Shown one piece after another: positions 8,361 through 21,980 of a stretch of 50,000 bases of DNA (position 1 is the stretch's first letter; each line of letters starts with the position of its first letter). This DNA is from Owenia fusiformis (lineage: Eukaryota > Annelida > Polychaeta > Sabellida > Oweniidae): contig CAIIXF020000808.1 in assembly GCA_903813345.2 (NCBI GenBank), positions 1 through 50,000 of the forward strand, written 5' to 3'. The position numbers and the translations under genes were made by a program. The notes under the pieces are model-generated. The model saw only the letters and a list, made by a program, of their open reading frames with translations. It was not told where the DNA came from and did not search any database.

Positions 8361-8752
8361 GCAGCTTCCAGCTGCCTAAATCATCAAGGCTGTACCAAAG
8401 AATTGTATAAATTGGTGTTGACGAACCCTTTCAGATCTACATGAAATTATGACTTTGATATTTCATTCAGGGGGGCACGATATAACCTCCGGTACCATAA
8501 TCAAGTTGAAAAAACGTTCTGGTGGTGGAGGCAAAATCTATGCATTTCTTCAGGCTCTGTTGGCTTTTGGTGCTATCAAATGATTAGAAATCAAACCCTA
8601 AACAACCAAACAGAAATGAAAAGACAAATGACTACAGTTAACGCGGCCTATTATGTCAACTATTTCTACAGTAATTACGAATGCAAGCTGACTCCGGATC
8701 AGTGATTAGACTCGGATTGTAGAGATGGGTAGAAGACTACATTATTTGTATG

Positions 8753-8868
8753 GTACCTCTTTCGAGGTTAGAAAAATAAGTCTATAGACTCATTATAATG
8801 TTCCTCTCCACGGAAATCTTTAGTAAAAGGCGAAAGATTTATGCGTGGATGAAGAGAAACCAGAGTGT
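8753..8868 (-). ncRNA. U5: U5 snRNA, copy 8
   Basis: RNA unchanged. The spacer upstream has T for A at 9053. Confidence 0.95.
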
Positions 8869-9364
8869 GTAAGGAAAGGTGATTAACTCGTATAAATGAT
8901 TAATCAGAGCACATAATGTGGTGTCTGCTGGTTAGACCGTTTCAGATTTCTAAATGATTATCAGCTTCTCAAGACGATTAAAATCACATTTCCTAGCTAT
9001 TTCAATAAGTTAGTATAGCCATAGCAAAGGACATAATTTGCAATAGAACAAATTGTCATATTTAACAGATGCGATTTTTAGTGAAGATCATACGATTAGT
9101 CTTCTATTACTTATATACTCTGATCAACTTATTGTCGTTGAAAATACGTATCAGATCATATAGTCTTTCAAGCAGAAGGTGTAATTACGGAGCTTGTATG
9201 TGTAAACACATGTATTTATAATTGGTGCTATCAGATCATGTCAAATAAACACATTTGAAAATTGATTCAACCGACACTAAGAAGCAGAAGACATGTAATG
9301 ATGGGAGGACCTATCGAGACGACATACTTGGCTTTTCTTGGAGACTAAAACACATGTTATAAAT

Positions 9365-9507
9365 GGTCCCCGTAGGGACTTTCAGAAATTGCGCATGCCG
9401 GCCATATTTCAGGCCGTCAGCGCGGGGTATTGGGTAAAGTTTTCAACTAGCAATAACCACGCCTCGGATAAACCTCATTGGCTATGGTACCGCCACTGCG
9501 CAAAGCT
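9365..9507 (-). ncRNA. U4: U4 snRNA, copy 8
   Basis: RNA unchanged. C replaces T at 9327, in the 3' flank beyond the candidate 3' box. Confidence 0.95.
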
Positions 9508-9899
9508 GCAGCTTCCAGCTGCCTAAATCATCAAGGCTGTACCAAAGAATTGTATAAATTGGTGTTGACGAACCCTTTCAGATCTACATGAAATTATGAC
9601 TTTGATATTTCATTCAGGGGGGCACGATATAACCTCCGGTACCATAATCAAGTTGAAAAAACGTTCTGGTGGTGGAGGCAAAATCTATGCATTTCTTCAG
9701 GCTCTGTTGGCTTTTGGTGCTATCAAATGATTAGAAATCAAACCCTAAACAACCAAACAGAAATGAAAAGACAAATGACTACAGTTAACGCGGCCTATTA
9801 TGTCAACTATTTCTACAGTAATTACGAATGCAAGCTGACTCCGGATCAGTGATTAGACTCGGATTGTAGAGATGGGTAGAAGACTACATTATTTGTATG

Positions 9900-10015
9900 G
9901 TACCTCTTTCGAGGTTAGAAAAATAAGTCTATAGACTCATTATAATGTTCCTCTCCACAGAAATCTTTAGTAAAAGGCGAAAGATTTATGCGTGGATGAA
10001 GAGAAACCAGAGTGT
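9900..10015 (-). ncRNA. U5: U5 snRNA, copy 9 (C57U)
   Basis: One change in the RNA: C57 to U (A at plus-strand 9959), in UUUCCGUGGAG just after the loop 1 stem. Loop 1 itself is intact. Confidence 0.94.
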
Positions 10016-10511
10016 GTAAGGAAAGGTGATTAACTCGTATAAATGATTAATCAGAGCACATAATGTGGTGTCTGCTGGTTAGACCGTTTCAGATTTCTAA
10101 ATGATTATCAGCTTCTCAAGACGATTAAAATCACATTTCCTAGCTATTTCAATAAGTTAGTATAGCCATAGCAAAGGACATAATTTGCAATAGAACAAAA
10201 TGTCATATTTAACAGATGCGATTTTTAGTGAAGATCATACGATTAGTCTTCTATTACTTATATACTCTGATCAACTTATTGTCATTGAAAATACGTATCA
10301 GATCATATAGTCTTTCAAGCAGAAGGTGTAATTACGGAGCTTGTATGTGTAAACACATGTATTTATAATTGGTGCTATCAGATCATGTCAAATAAACACA
10401 TTTGAAAATTGATTCAACCGACACTAAGAAGCAGAAGACATGTAATGATGGGAGGACCTATCGAGACGACATATTTGGCTTTTCTTGGAGACTAAAACAC
10501 ATGTTATAAAT

Positions 10512-10654
10512 GGTCCCCGTAGGGACTTTCAGAAATTGCGCATGCCGGCCATATTTCAGGCCGTCAGCGCGGGGTATTGGGTAAAGTTTTCAACTAGCAA
10601 TAACCACGCCTCGGATAAACCTCATTGGCTATGGTACCGCCACTGCGCAAAGCT
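10512..10654 (-). ncRNA. U4: U4 snRNA, copy 9
   Basis: No difference from copy 1 noticed. Confidence 0.95.
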
Positions 10655-11046
10655 GCAGCTTCCAGCTGCCTAAATCATCAAGGCTGTACCAAAGAATTGT
10701 ATAAATTGGTGTTGACGAACCCTTTCAGATCTACATGAAATTATGACTTTGATATTTCATTCAGGGGGGCACGATATAACCTCCGGTACCATAATCAAGT
10801 TGAAAAAACGTTCTGGTGGTGGAGGCAAAATCTATGCATTTCTTCAGGCTCTGTTGGCTTTTGGTGCTATCAAATGATTAGAAATCAAACCCTAAACAAC
10901 CAAACAGAAATGAAAAGACAAATGACTACAGTTAACGCGGCCTATTATGTCAACTATTTCTACAGTAATTACGAATGCAAGCTGACTCCGGATCAGTGAT
11001 TAGACTCGGATTGTAGAGATGGGTAGAAGACTACATTATTTGTATG

Positions 11047-11162
11047 GTACCTCTTTCGAGGTTAGAAAAATAAGTCTATAGACTCATTATAATGTTCCTC
11101 TCCACGGAAATCTTTAGTAAAAGGCGAAAGATTTATGCGTGGATGAAGAGAAACCAGAGTGT
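11047..11162 (-). ncRNA. U5: U5 snRNA, copy 10
   Basis: No difference from copy 1 noticed. Confidence 0.95.
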
Positions 11163-11658
11163 GTAAGGAAAGGTGATTAACTCGTATAAATGATTAATCA
11201 GAGCACATAATGTGGTGTCTGCTGGTTAGACCGTTTCAGATTTCTAAATGATTATCAGCTTCTCAAGACGATTAAAATCACATTTCCTAGCTATTTCAAT
11301 AAGTTAGTATAGCCATAGCAAAGGACATAATTTGCAATAGAACAAAATGTCATATTTAACAGATGCGATTTTTAGTGAAGATCATACGATTAGTCTTCTA
11401 TTACTTATATACTCTGATCAACTTATTGTCATTGAAAATACGTATCAGATCATATAGTCTTTCAAGCAGAAGGTGTAATTACGGAGCTTGTATGTGTAAA
11501 CACATGTATTTATAATTGGTGCTATCAGATCATGTCAAATAAACACATTTGAAAATTGATTCAACCGACACTAAGAAGCAGAAGACATGTAATGATGGGA
11601 GGACCTATCGAGACGACATATTTGGCTTTTCTTGGAGACTAAAACACATGTTATAAAT

Positions 11659-11801
11659 GGTCCCCGTAGGGACTTTCAGAAATTGCGCATGCCGGCCATA
11701 TTTCAGGCCGTCAGCGCGGGGTATTGGGTAAAGTTTTCAACTAGCAATAACCACGCCTCGGATAAACCTCATTGGCTATGGTACCGCCACTGCGCAAAGC
11801 T
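11659..11801 (-). ncRNA. U4: U4 snRNA, copy 10
   Basis: RNA unchanged. G replaces A at 11952, about 151 bp upstream. Confidence 0.95.
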
Positions 11802-12193
11802 GCAGCTTCCAGCTGCCTAAATCATCAAGGCTGTACCAAAGAATTGTATAAATTGGTGTTGACGAACCCTTTCAGATCTACATGAAATTATGACTTTGAT
11901 ATTTCATTCAGGGGGGCACGATATAACCTCCGGTACCATAATCAAGTTGAAGAAACGTTCTGGTGGTGGAGGCAAAATCTATGCATTTCTTCAGGCTCTG
12001 TTGGCTTTTGGTGCTATCAAATGATTAGAAATCAAACCCTAAACAACCAAACAGAAATGAAAAGACAAATGACTACAGTTAACGCGGCCTATTATGTCAA
12101 CTATTTCTACAGTAATTACGAATGCAAGCTGACTCCGGATCAGTGATTAGACTCGGATTGTAGAGATGGGTAGAAGACTACATTATTTGTATG

Positions 12194-12309
12194 GTACCTC
12201 TTTCGAGGTTAGAAAAATAAGTCTATAGACTCATTATAATGTTCCTCTCCACGGAAATCTTTAGTAAAAGGCGAAAGATTTATGCGTGGATGAAGAGAAA
12301 CCAGAGTGT
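12194..12309 (-). ncRNA. U5: U5 snRNA, copy 11
   Basis: RNA unchanged. A 1-bp deletion with an adjacent substitution lies near 12580 in the spacer. Confidence 0.95.
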
Positions 12310-12804
12310 GTAAGGAAAGGTGATTAACTCGTATAAATGATTAATCAGAGCACATAATGTGGTGTCTGCTGGTTAGACCGTTTCAGATTTCTAAATGATT
12401 ATCAGCTTCTCAAGACGATTAAAATCACATTTCCTAGCTATTTCAATAAGTTAGTATAGCCATAGCAAAGGACATAATTTGCAATAGAACAAAATGTCAT
12501 ATTTAACAGATGCGATTTTTAGTGAAGATCATACGATTAGTCTTCTATTACTTATATACTCTGATCAACTTATTGTCATTGAAATAAGTATCAGATCATA
12601 TAGTCTTTCAAGCAGAAGGTGTAATTACGGAGCTTGTATGTGTAAACACATGTATTTATAATTGGTGCTATCAGATCATGTCAAATAAACACATTTGAAA
12701 ATTGATTCAACCGACACTAAGAAGCAGAAGACATGTAATGATGGGAGGACCTATCGAGACGACATATTTGGCTTTTCTTGGAGACTAAAACACATGTTAT
12801 AAAT

Positions 12805-12947
12805 GGTCCCCGTAGGGACTTTCAGAAATTGCGCATGCCGGCCATATTTCAGGCCGTCAGCGCGGGGTATTGGGTAAAGTTTTCAACTAGCAATAACCAC
12901 GCCTCGGATAAACCTCATTGGCTATGGTACCGCCACTGCGCAAAGCT
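12805..12947 (-). ncRNA. U4: U4 snRNA, copy 11
   Basis: No difference from copy 1 noticed. Confidence 0.95.
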
Positions 12948-13339
12948 GCAGCTTCCAGCTGCCTAAATCATCAAGGCTGTACCAAAGAATTGTATAAATT
13001 GGTGTTGACGAACCCTTTCAGATCTACATGAAATTATGACTTTGATATTTCATTCAGGGGGGCACGATATAACCTCCGGTACCATAATCAAGTTGAAAAA
13101 ACGTTCTGGTGGTGGAGGCAAAATCTATGCATTTCTTCAGGCTCTGTTGGCTTTTGGTGCTATCAAATGATTAGAAATCAAACCCTAAACAACCAAACAG
13201 AAATGAAAAGACAAATGACTACAGTTAACGCGGCCTATTATGTCAACTATTTCTACAGTAATTACGAATGCAAGCTGACTCCGGATCAGTGATTAGACTC
13301 GGATTGTAGAGATGGGTAGAAGACTACATTATTTGTATG

Positions 13340-13455
13340 GTACCTCTTTCGAGGTTAGAAAAATAAGTCTATAGACTCATTATAATGTTCCTCTCCACGG
13401 AAATCTTTAGTAAAAGGCGAAAGATTTATGCGTGGATGAAGAGAAACCAGAGTGT
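13340..13455 (-). ncRNA. U5: U5 snRNA, copy 12
   Basis: No difference from copy 1 noticed. Confidence 0.95.
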
Positions 13456-13951
13456 GTAAGGAAAGGTGATTAACTCGTATAAATGATTAATCAGAGCACA
13501 TAATGTGGTGTCTGCTGGTTAGACCGTTTCAGATTTCTAAATGATTATCAGCTTCTCAAGACGATTAAAATCACATTTCCTAGCTATTTCAATAAGTTAG
13601 TATAGCCATAGCAAAGGACATAATTTGCAATAGAACAAAATGTCATATTTAACAGATGCGATTTTTAGTGAAGATCATACGATTAGTCTTCTATTACTTA
13701 TATACTCTGATCAACTTATTGTCATTGAAAATACGTATCAGATCATATAGTCTTTCAAGCAGAAGGTGTAATTACGGAGCTTGTATGTGTAAACACATGT
13801 ATTTATAATTGGTGCTATCAGATCATGTCAAATAAACACATTTGAAAATTGATTCAACCGACACTAAGAAGCAGAAGACATGTAATGATGGGAGGACCTA
13901 TCGAGACGACATATTTGGCTTTTCTTGGAGACTAAAACACATGTTATAAAT

Positions 13952-14094
13952 GGTCCCCGTAGGGACTTTCAGAAATTGCGCATGCCGGCCATATTTCAGG
14001 CCGTCAGCGCGGGGTATTGGGTAAAGTTTTCAACTAGCAATAACCACGCCTCGGATAAACCTCATTGGCTATAGTACCGCCACTGCGCAAAGCT
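13952..14094 (-). ncRNA. U4: U4 snRNA, copy 12 (C22U)
   Basis: C22 to U (A at plus-strand 14073) in the lower 5' stem-loop. C22 pairs with G50, so the change leaves a U-G wobble and probably a working stem. Confidence 0.94.
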
Positions 14095-14486
14095 GCAGCT
14101 TCCAGCTGCCTAAATCATCAAGGCTGTACCAAAGAATTGTATAAATTGGTGTTGACGAACCCTTTCAGATCTACATGAAATTATGACTTTGATATTTCAT
14201 TCAGGGGGGCACGATATAACCTCCGGTACCATAATCAAGTTGAAAAAACGTTCTGGTGGTGGAGGCAAAATCTATGCATTTCTTCAGGCTCTGTTGGCTT
14301 TTGGTGCTATCAAATGATTAGAAATCAAACCCTAAACAACCAAACAGAAATGAAAAGACAAATGACTACAGTTAACGCGGCCTATTATGTCAACTATTTC
14401 TACAGTAATTACGAATGCAAGCTGACTCCGGATCAGTGATTAGACTCGGATTGTAGAGATGGGTAGAAGACTACATTATTTGTATG

Positions 14487-14602
14487 GTACCTCTTTCGAG
14501 GTTAGAAAAATAAGTCTATAGACTCATTATAATGTTCCTCTCCACGGAAATCTTTAGTAAAAGGCGAAAGATTTATGCGTGGATGAAGAGAAACCAGAGT
14601 GT
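14487..14602 (-). ncRNA. U5: U5 snRNA, copy 13
   Basis: No difference from copy 1 noticed. Confidence 0.95.
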
Positions 14603-15098
14603 GTAAGGAAAGGTGATTAACTCGTATAAATGATTAATCAGAGCACATAATGTGGTGTCTGCTGGTTAGACCGTTTCAGATTTCTAAATGATTATCAGCT
14701 TCTCAAGACGATTAAAATCACATTTCCTAGCTATTTCAATAAGTTAGTATAGCCATAGCAAAGGACATAATTTGCAATAGAACAAAATGTCATATTTAAC
14801 AGATGCGATTTTTAGTGAAGATCATACGATTAGTCTTCTATTACTTATATACTCTGATCAACTTATTGTCATTGAAAATACGTATCAGATCATATAGTCT
14901 TTCAAGCAGAAGGTGTAATTACGGAGCTTGTATGTGTAAACACATGTATTTATAATTGGTGCTATCAGATCATGTCAAATAAACACATTTGAAAATTGAT
15001 TCAACCGACACTAAGAAGCAGAAGACATGTAATGATGGGAGGACCTATCGAGACGACATATTTGGCTTTTCTTGGAGACTAAAACACATGTTATAAAT

Positions 15099-15241
15099 GG
15101 TCCCCGTAGGGACTTTCAGAAATTGCGCATGCCGGCCATATTTCAGGCCGTCAGCGCGGGGTATTGGGTAAAGTTTTCAACTAGCAATAACCACGCCTCG
15201 GATAAACCTCATTGGCTATGGTACCGCCACTGCGCAAAGCT
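15099..15241 (-). ncRNA. U4: U4 snRNA, copy 13
   Basis: No difference from copy 1 noticed. Confidence 0.95.
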
Positions 15242-15633
15242 GCAGCTTCCAGCTGCCTAAATCATCAAGGCTGTACCAAAGAATTGTATAAATTGGTGTT
15301 GACGAACCCTTTCAGATCTACATGAAATTATGACTTTGATATTTCATTCAGGGGGGCACGATATAACCTCCGGTACCATAATCAAGTTGAAAAAACGTTC
15401 TGGTGGTGGAGGCAAAATCTATGCATTTCTTCAGGCTCTGTTGGCTTTTGGTGCTATCAAATGATTAGAAATCAAACCCTAAACAACCAAACAGAAATGA
15501 AAAGACAAATGACTACAGTTAACGCGGCCTATTATGTCAACTATTTCTACAGTAATTACGAATGCAAGCTGACTCCGGATCAGTGATTAGACTCGGATTG
15601 TAGAGATGGGTAGAAGACTACATTATTTGTATG

Positions 15634-15749
15634 GTACCTCTTTCGAGGTTAGAAAAATAAGTCTATAGACTCATTATAATGTTCCTCTCCACGGAAATCT
15701 TTAGTAAAAGGCGAAAGATTTATGCGTGGATGAAGAGAAACCAGAGTGT
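15634..15749 (-). ncRNA. U5: U5 snRNA, copy 14
   Basis: No difference from copy 1 noticed. Confidence 0.95.
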
Positions 15750-16245
15750 GTAAGGAAAGGTGATTAACTCGTATAAATGATTAATCAGAGCACATAATGT
15801 GGTGTCTGCTGGTTAGACCGTTTCAGATTTCTAAATGATTATCAGCTTCTCAAGACGATTAAAATCACATTTCCTAGCTATTTCAATAAGTTAGTATAGC
15901 CATAGCAAAGGACATAATTTGCAATAGAACAAAATGTCATATTTAACAGATGCGATTTTTAGTGAAGATCATACGATTAGTCTTCTATTACTTATATACT
16001 CTGATCAACTTATTGTCATTGAAAATACGTATCAGATCATATAGTCTTTCAAGCAGAAGGTGTAATTACGGAGCTTGTATGTGTAAACACATGTATTTAT
16101 AATTGGTGCTATCAGATCATGTCAAATAAACACATTTGAAAATTGATTCAACCGACACTAAGAAGCAGAAGACATGTAATGATGGGAGGACCTATCGAGA
16201 CGACATATTTGGCTTTTCTTGGAGACTAAAACACATGTTATAAAT

Positions 16246-16388
16246 GGTCCCCGTAGGGACTTTCAGAAATTGCGCATGCCGGCCATATTTCAGGCCGTCA
16301 GCGCGGGGTATTGGGTAAAGTTTTCAACTAGCAATAACCACGCCTCGGATAAACCTCATTGGCTATGGTACCGCCACTGCGCAAAGCT
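16246..16388 (-). ncRNA. U4: U4 snRNA, copy 14
   Basis: No difference from copy 1 noticed. Confidence 0.95.
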
Positions 16389-16780
16389 GCAGCTTCCAGC
16401 TGCCTAAATCATCAAGGCTGTACCAAAGAATTGTATAAATTGGTGTTGACGAACCCTTTCAGATCTACATGAAATTATGACTTTGATATTTCATTCAGGG
16501 GGGCACGATATAACCTCCGGTACCATAATCAAGTTGAAAAAACGTTCTGGTGGTGGAGGCAAAATCTATGCATTTCTTCAGGCTCTGTTGGCTTTTGGTG
16601 CTATCAAATGATTAGAAATCAAACCCTAAACAACCAAACAGAAATGAAAAGACAAATGACTACAGTTAACGCGGCCTATTATGTCAACTATTTCTACAGT
16701 AATTACGAATGCAAGCTGACTCCGGATCAGTGATTAGACTCGGATTGTAGAGATGGGTAGAAGACTACATTATTTGTATG

Positions 16781-16896
16781 GTACCTCTTTCGAGGTTAGA
16801 AAAATAAGTCTATAGACTCATTATAATGTTCCTCTCCACGGAAATCTTTAGTAAAAGGCGAAAGATTTATGCGTGGATGAAGAGAAACCAGAGTGT
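16781..16896 (-). ncRNA. U5: U5 snRNA, copy 15
   Basis: No difference from copy 1 noticed. Confidence 0.95.
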
Positions 16897-17392
16897 GTAA
16901 GGAAAGGTGATTAACTCGTATAAATGATTAATCAGAGCACATAATGTGGTGTCTGCTGGTTAGACCGTTTCAGATTTCTAAATGATTATCAGCTTCTCAA
17001 GACGATTAAAATCACATTTCCTAGCTATTTCAATAAGTTAGTATAGCCATAGCAAAGGACATAATTTGCAATAGAACAAAATGTCATATTTAACAGATGC
17101 GATTTTTAGTGAAGATCATACGATTAGTCTTCTATTACTTATATACTCTGATCAACTTATTGTCATTGAAAATACGTATCAGATCATATAGTCTTTCAAG
17201 CAGAAGGTGTAATTACGGAGCTTGTATGTGTAAACACATGTATTTATAATTGGTGCTATCAGATCATGTCAAATAAACACATTTGAAAATTGATTCAACC
17301 GACACTAAGAAGCAGAAGACATGTAATGATGGGAGGACCTATCGAGACGACATATTTGGCTTTTCTTGGAGACTAAAACACATGTTATAAAT

Positions 17393-17535
17393 GGTCCCCG
17401 TAGGGACTTTCAGAAATTGCGCATGCCGGCCATATTTCAGGCCGTCAGCGCGGGGTATTGGGTAAAGTTTTCAACTAGCAATAACCACGCCTCGGATAAA
17501 CCTCATTGGCTATGGTACCGCCACTGCGCAAAGCT
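17393..17535 (-). ncRNA. U4: U4 snRNA, copy 15
   Basis: No difference from copy 1 noticed. Confidence 0.95.
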
Positions 17536-17927
17536 GCAGCTTCCAGCTGCCTAAATCATCAAGGCTGTACCAAAGAATTGTATAAATTGGTGTTGACGAA
17601 CCCTTTCAGATCTACATGAAATTATGACTTTGATATTTCATTCAGGGGGGCACGATATAACCTCCGGTACCATAATCAAGTTGAAAAAACGTTCTGGTGG
17701 TGGAGGCAAAATCTATGCATTTCTTCAGGCTCTGTTGGCTTTTGGTGCTATCAAATGATTAGAAATCAAACCCTAAACAACCAAACAGAAATGAAAAGAC
17801 AAATGACTACAGTTAACGCGGCCTATTATGTCAACTATTTCTACAGTAATTACGAATGCAAGCTGACTCCGGATCAGTGATTAGACTCGGATTGTAGAGA
17901 TGGGTAGAAGACTACATTATTTGTATG

Positions 17928-18043
17928 GTACCTCTTTCGAGGTTAGAAAAATAAGTCTATAGACTCATTATAATGTTCCTCTCCACGGAAATCTTTAGTA
18001 AAAGGCGAAAGATTTATGCGTGGATGAAGAGAAACCAGAGTGT
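17928..18043 (-). ncRNA. U5: U5 snRNA, copy 16
   Basis: No difference from copy 1 noticed. Confidence 0.95.
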
Positions 18044-18539
18044 GTAAGGAAAGGTGATTAACTCGTATAAATGATTAATCAGAGCACATAATGTGGTGTC
18101 TGCTGGTTAGACCGTTTCAGATTTCTAAATGATTATCAGCTTCTCAAGACGATTAAAATCACATTTCCTAGCTATTTCAATAAGTTAGTATAGCCATAGC
18201 AAAGGACATAATTTGCAATAGAACAAAATGTCATATTTAACAGATGCGATTTTTAGTGAAGATCATACGATTAGTCTTCTATTACTTATATACTCTGATC
18301 AACTTATTGTCATTGAAAATACGTATCAGATCATATAGTCTTTCAAGCAGAAGGTGTAATTACGGAGCTTGTATGTGTAAACACATGTATTTATAATTGG
18401 TGCTATCAGATCATGTCAAATAAACACATTTGAAAATTGATTCAACCGACACTAAGAAGCAGAAGACATGTAATGATGGGAGGACCTATCGAGACGACAT
18501 ATTTGGCTTTTCTTGGAGACTAAAACACATGTTATAAAT

Positions 18540-18682
18540 GGTCCCCGTAGGGACTTTCAGAAATTGCGCATGCCGGCCATATTTCAGGCCGTCAGCGCGG
18601 GGTATTGGGTAAAGTTTTCAACTAGCAATAACCACGCCTCGGATAAACCTCATTGGCTATGGTACCGCCACTGCGCAAAGCT
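18540..18682 (-). ncRNA. U4: U4 snRNA, copy 16
   Basis: No difference from copy 1 noticed. Confidence 0.95.
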
Positions 18683-19074
18683 GCAGCTTCCAGCTGCCTA
18701 AATCATCAAGGCTGTACCAAAGAATTGTATAAATTGGTGTTGACGAACCCTTTCAGATCTACATGAAATTATGACTTTGATATTTCATTCAGGGGGGCAC
18801 GATATAACCTCCGGTACCATAATCAAGTTGAAAAAACGTTCTGGTGGTGGAGGCAAAATCTATGCATTTCTTCAGGCTCTGTTGGCTTTTGGTGCTATCA
18901 AATGATTAGAAATCAAACCCTAAACAACCAAACAGAAATGAAAAGACAAATGACTACAGTTAACGCGGCCTATTATGTCAACTATTTCTACAGTAATTAC
19001 GAATGCAAGCTGACTCCGGATCAGTGATTAGACTCGGATTGTAGAGATGGGTAGAAGACTACATTATTTGTATG

Positions 19075-19190
19075 GTACCTCTTTCGAGGTTAGAAAAATA
19101 AGTCTATAGACTCATTATAATGTTCCTCTCCACGGAAATCTTTAGTAAAAGGCGAAAGATTTATGCGTGGATGAAGAGAAACCAGAGTGT
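19075..19190 (-). ncRNA. U5: U5 snRNA, copy 17
   Basis: RNA unchanged. A replaces T at 19277, inside the PSE-like block (its position 20). Confidence 0.95.
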
Positions 19191-19686
19191 GTAAGGAAAG
19201 GTGATTAACTCGTATAAATGATTAATCAGAGCACATAATGTGGTGTCTGCTGGTTAGACCGTTTCAGATTTCTAAAAGATTATCAGCTTCTCAAGACGAT
19301 TAAAATCACATTTCCTAGCTATTTCAATAAGTTAGTATAGCCATAGCAAAGGACATAATTTGCAATAGAACAAAATGTCATATTTAACAGATGCGATTTT
19401 TAGTGAAGATCATACGATTAGTCTTCTATTACTTATATACTCTGATCAACTTATTGTCATTGAAAATACGTATCAGATCATATAGTCTTTCAAGCAGAAG
19501 GTGTAATTACGGAGCTTGTATGTGTAAACACATGTATTTATAATTGGTGCTATCAGATCATGTCAAATAAACACATTTGAAAATTGATTCAACCGACACT
19601 AAGAAGCAGAAGACATGTAATGATGGGAGGACCTATCGAGACGACATATTTGGCTTTTCTTGGAGACTAAAACACATGTTATAAAT

Positions 19687-19829
19687 GGTCCCCGTAGGGA
19701 CTTTCAGAAATTGCGCATGCCGGCCATATTTCAGGCCGTCAGCGCGGGGTATTGGGTAAAGTTTTCAACTAGCAATAACCACGCCTCGGATAAACCTCAT
19801 TGGCTATGGTACCGCCACTGCGCAAAGCT
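19687..19829 (-). ncRNA. U4: U4 snRNA, copy 17
   Basis: No difference from copy 1 noticed. Confidence 0.95.
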
Positions 19830-20221
19830 GCAGCTTCCAGCTGCCTAAATCATCAAGGCTGTACCAAAGAATTGTATAAATTGGTGTTGACGAACCCTTT
19901 CAGATCTACATGAAATTATGACTTTGATATTTCATTCAGGGGGGCACGATATAACCTCCGGTACCATAATCAAGTTGAAAAAACGTTCTGGTGGTGGAGG
20001 CAAAATCTATGCATTTCTTCAGGCTCTGTTGGCTTTTGGTGCTATCAAATGATTAGAAATCAAACCCTAAACAACCAAACAGAAATGAAAAGACAAATGA
20101 CTACAGTTAACGCGGCCTATTATGTCAACTATTTCTACAGTAATTACGAATGCAAGCTGACTCCGGATCAGTGATTAGACTCGGATTGTAGAGATGGGTA
20201 GAAGACTACATTATTTGTATG

Positions 20222-20337
20222 GTACCTCTTTCGAGGTTAGAAAAATAAGTCTATAGACTCATTATAATGTTCCTCTCCACGGAAATCTTTAGTAAAAGGC
20301 GAAAGATTTATGCGTGGATGAAGAGAAACCAGAGTGT
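20222..20337 (-). ncRNA. U5: U5 snRNA, copy 18
   Basis: No difference from copy 1 noticed. Confidence 0.95.
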
Positions 20338-20833
20338 GTAAGGAAAGGTGATTAACTCGTATAAATGATTAATCAGAGCACATAATGTGGTGTCTGCTGG
20401 TTAGACCGTTTCAGATTTCTAAATGATTATCAGCTTCTCAAGACGATTAAAATCACATTTCCTAGCTATTTCAATAAGTTAGTATAGCCATAGCAAAGGA
20501 CATAATTTGCAATAGAACAAAATGTCATATTTAACAGATGCGATTTTTAGTGAAGATCATACGATTAGTCTTCTATTACTTATATACTCTGATCAACTTA
20601 TTGTCATTGAAAATACGTATCAGATCATATAGTCTTTCAAGCAGAAGGTGTAATTACGGAGCTTGTATGTGTAAACACATGTATTTATAATTGGTGCTAT
20701 CAGATCATGTCAAATAAACACATTTGAAAATTGATTCAACCGACACTAAGAAGCAGAAGACATGTAATGATGGGAGGACCTATCGAGACGACATATTTGG
20801 CTTTTCTTGGAGACTAAAACACATGTTATAAAT

Positions 20834-20976
20834 GGTCCCCGTAGGGACTTTCAGAAATTGCGCATGCCGGCCATATTTCAGGCCGTCAGCGCGGGGTATT
20901 GGGTAAAGTTTTCAACTAGCAATAACCACGCCTCGGATAAACCTCATTGGCTATGGTACCGCCACTGCGCAAAGCT
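20834..20976 (-). ncRNA. U4: U4 snRNA, copy 18
   Basis: No difference from copy 1 noticed. Confidence 0.95.
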
Positions 20977-21368
20977 GCAGCTTCCAGCTGCCTAAATCAT
21001 CAAGGCTGTACCAAAGAATTGTATAAATTGGTGTTGACGAACCCTTTCAGATCTACATGAAATTATGACTTTGATATTTCATTCAGGGGGGCACGATATA
21101 ACCTCCGGTACCATAATCAAGTTGAAAAAACGTTCTGGTGGTGGAGGCAAAATCTATGCATTTCTTCAGGCTCTGTTGGCTTTTGGTGCTATCAAATGAT
21201 TAGAAATCAAACCCTAAACAACCAAACAGAAATGAAAAGACAAATGACTACAGTTAACGCGGCCTATTATGTCAACTATTTCTACAGTAATTACGAATGC
21301 AAGCTGACTCCGGATCAGTGATTAGACTCGGATTGTAGAGATGGGTAGAAGACTACATTATTTGTATG

Positions 21369-21484
21369 GTACCTCTTTCGAGGTTAGAAAAATAAGTCTA
21401 TAGACTCATTATAATGTTCCTCTCCACGGAAATCTTTAGTAAAAGGCGAAAGATTTATGCGTGGATGAAGAGAAACCAGAGTGT
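21369..21484 (-). ncRNA. U5: U5 snRNA, copy 19
   Basis: RNA unchanged. T replaces A at 21683 in the spacer. Confidence 0.95.
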
Positions 21485-21980
21485 GTAAGGAAAGGTGATT
21501 AACTCGTATAAATGATTAATCAGAGCACATAATGTGGTGTCTGCTGGTTAGACCGTTTCAGATTTCTAAATGATTATCAGCTTCTCAAGACGATTAAAAT
21601 CACATTTCCTAGCTATTTCAATAAGTTAGTATAGCCATAGCAAAGGACATAATTTGCAATAGAACAAAATGTCATATTTAACTGATGCGATTTTTAGTGA
21701 AGATCATACGATTAGTCTTCTATTACTTATATACTCTGATCAACTTATTGTCATTGAAAATACGTATCAGATCATATAGTCTTTCAAGCAGAAGGTGTAA
21801 TTACGGAGCTTGTATGTGTAAACACATGTATTTATAATTGGTGCTATCAGATCATGTCAAATAAACACATTTGAAAATTGATTCAACCGACACTAAGAAG
21901 CAGAAGACATGTAATGATGGGAGGACCTATCGAGACGACATATTTGGCTTTTCTTGGAGACTAAAACACATGTTATAAAT

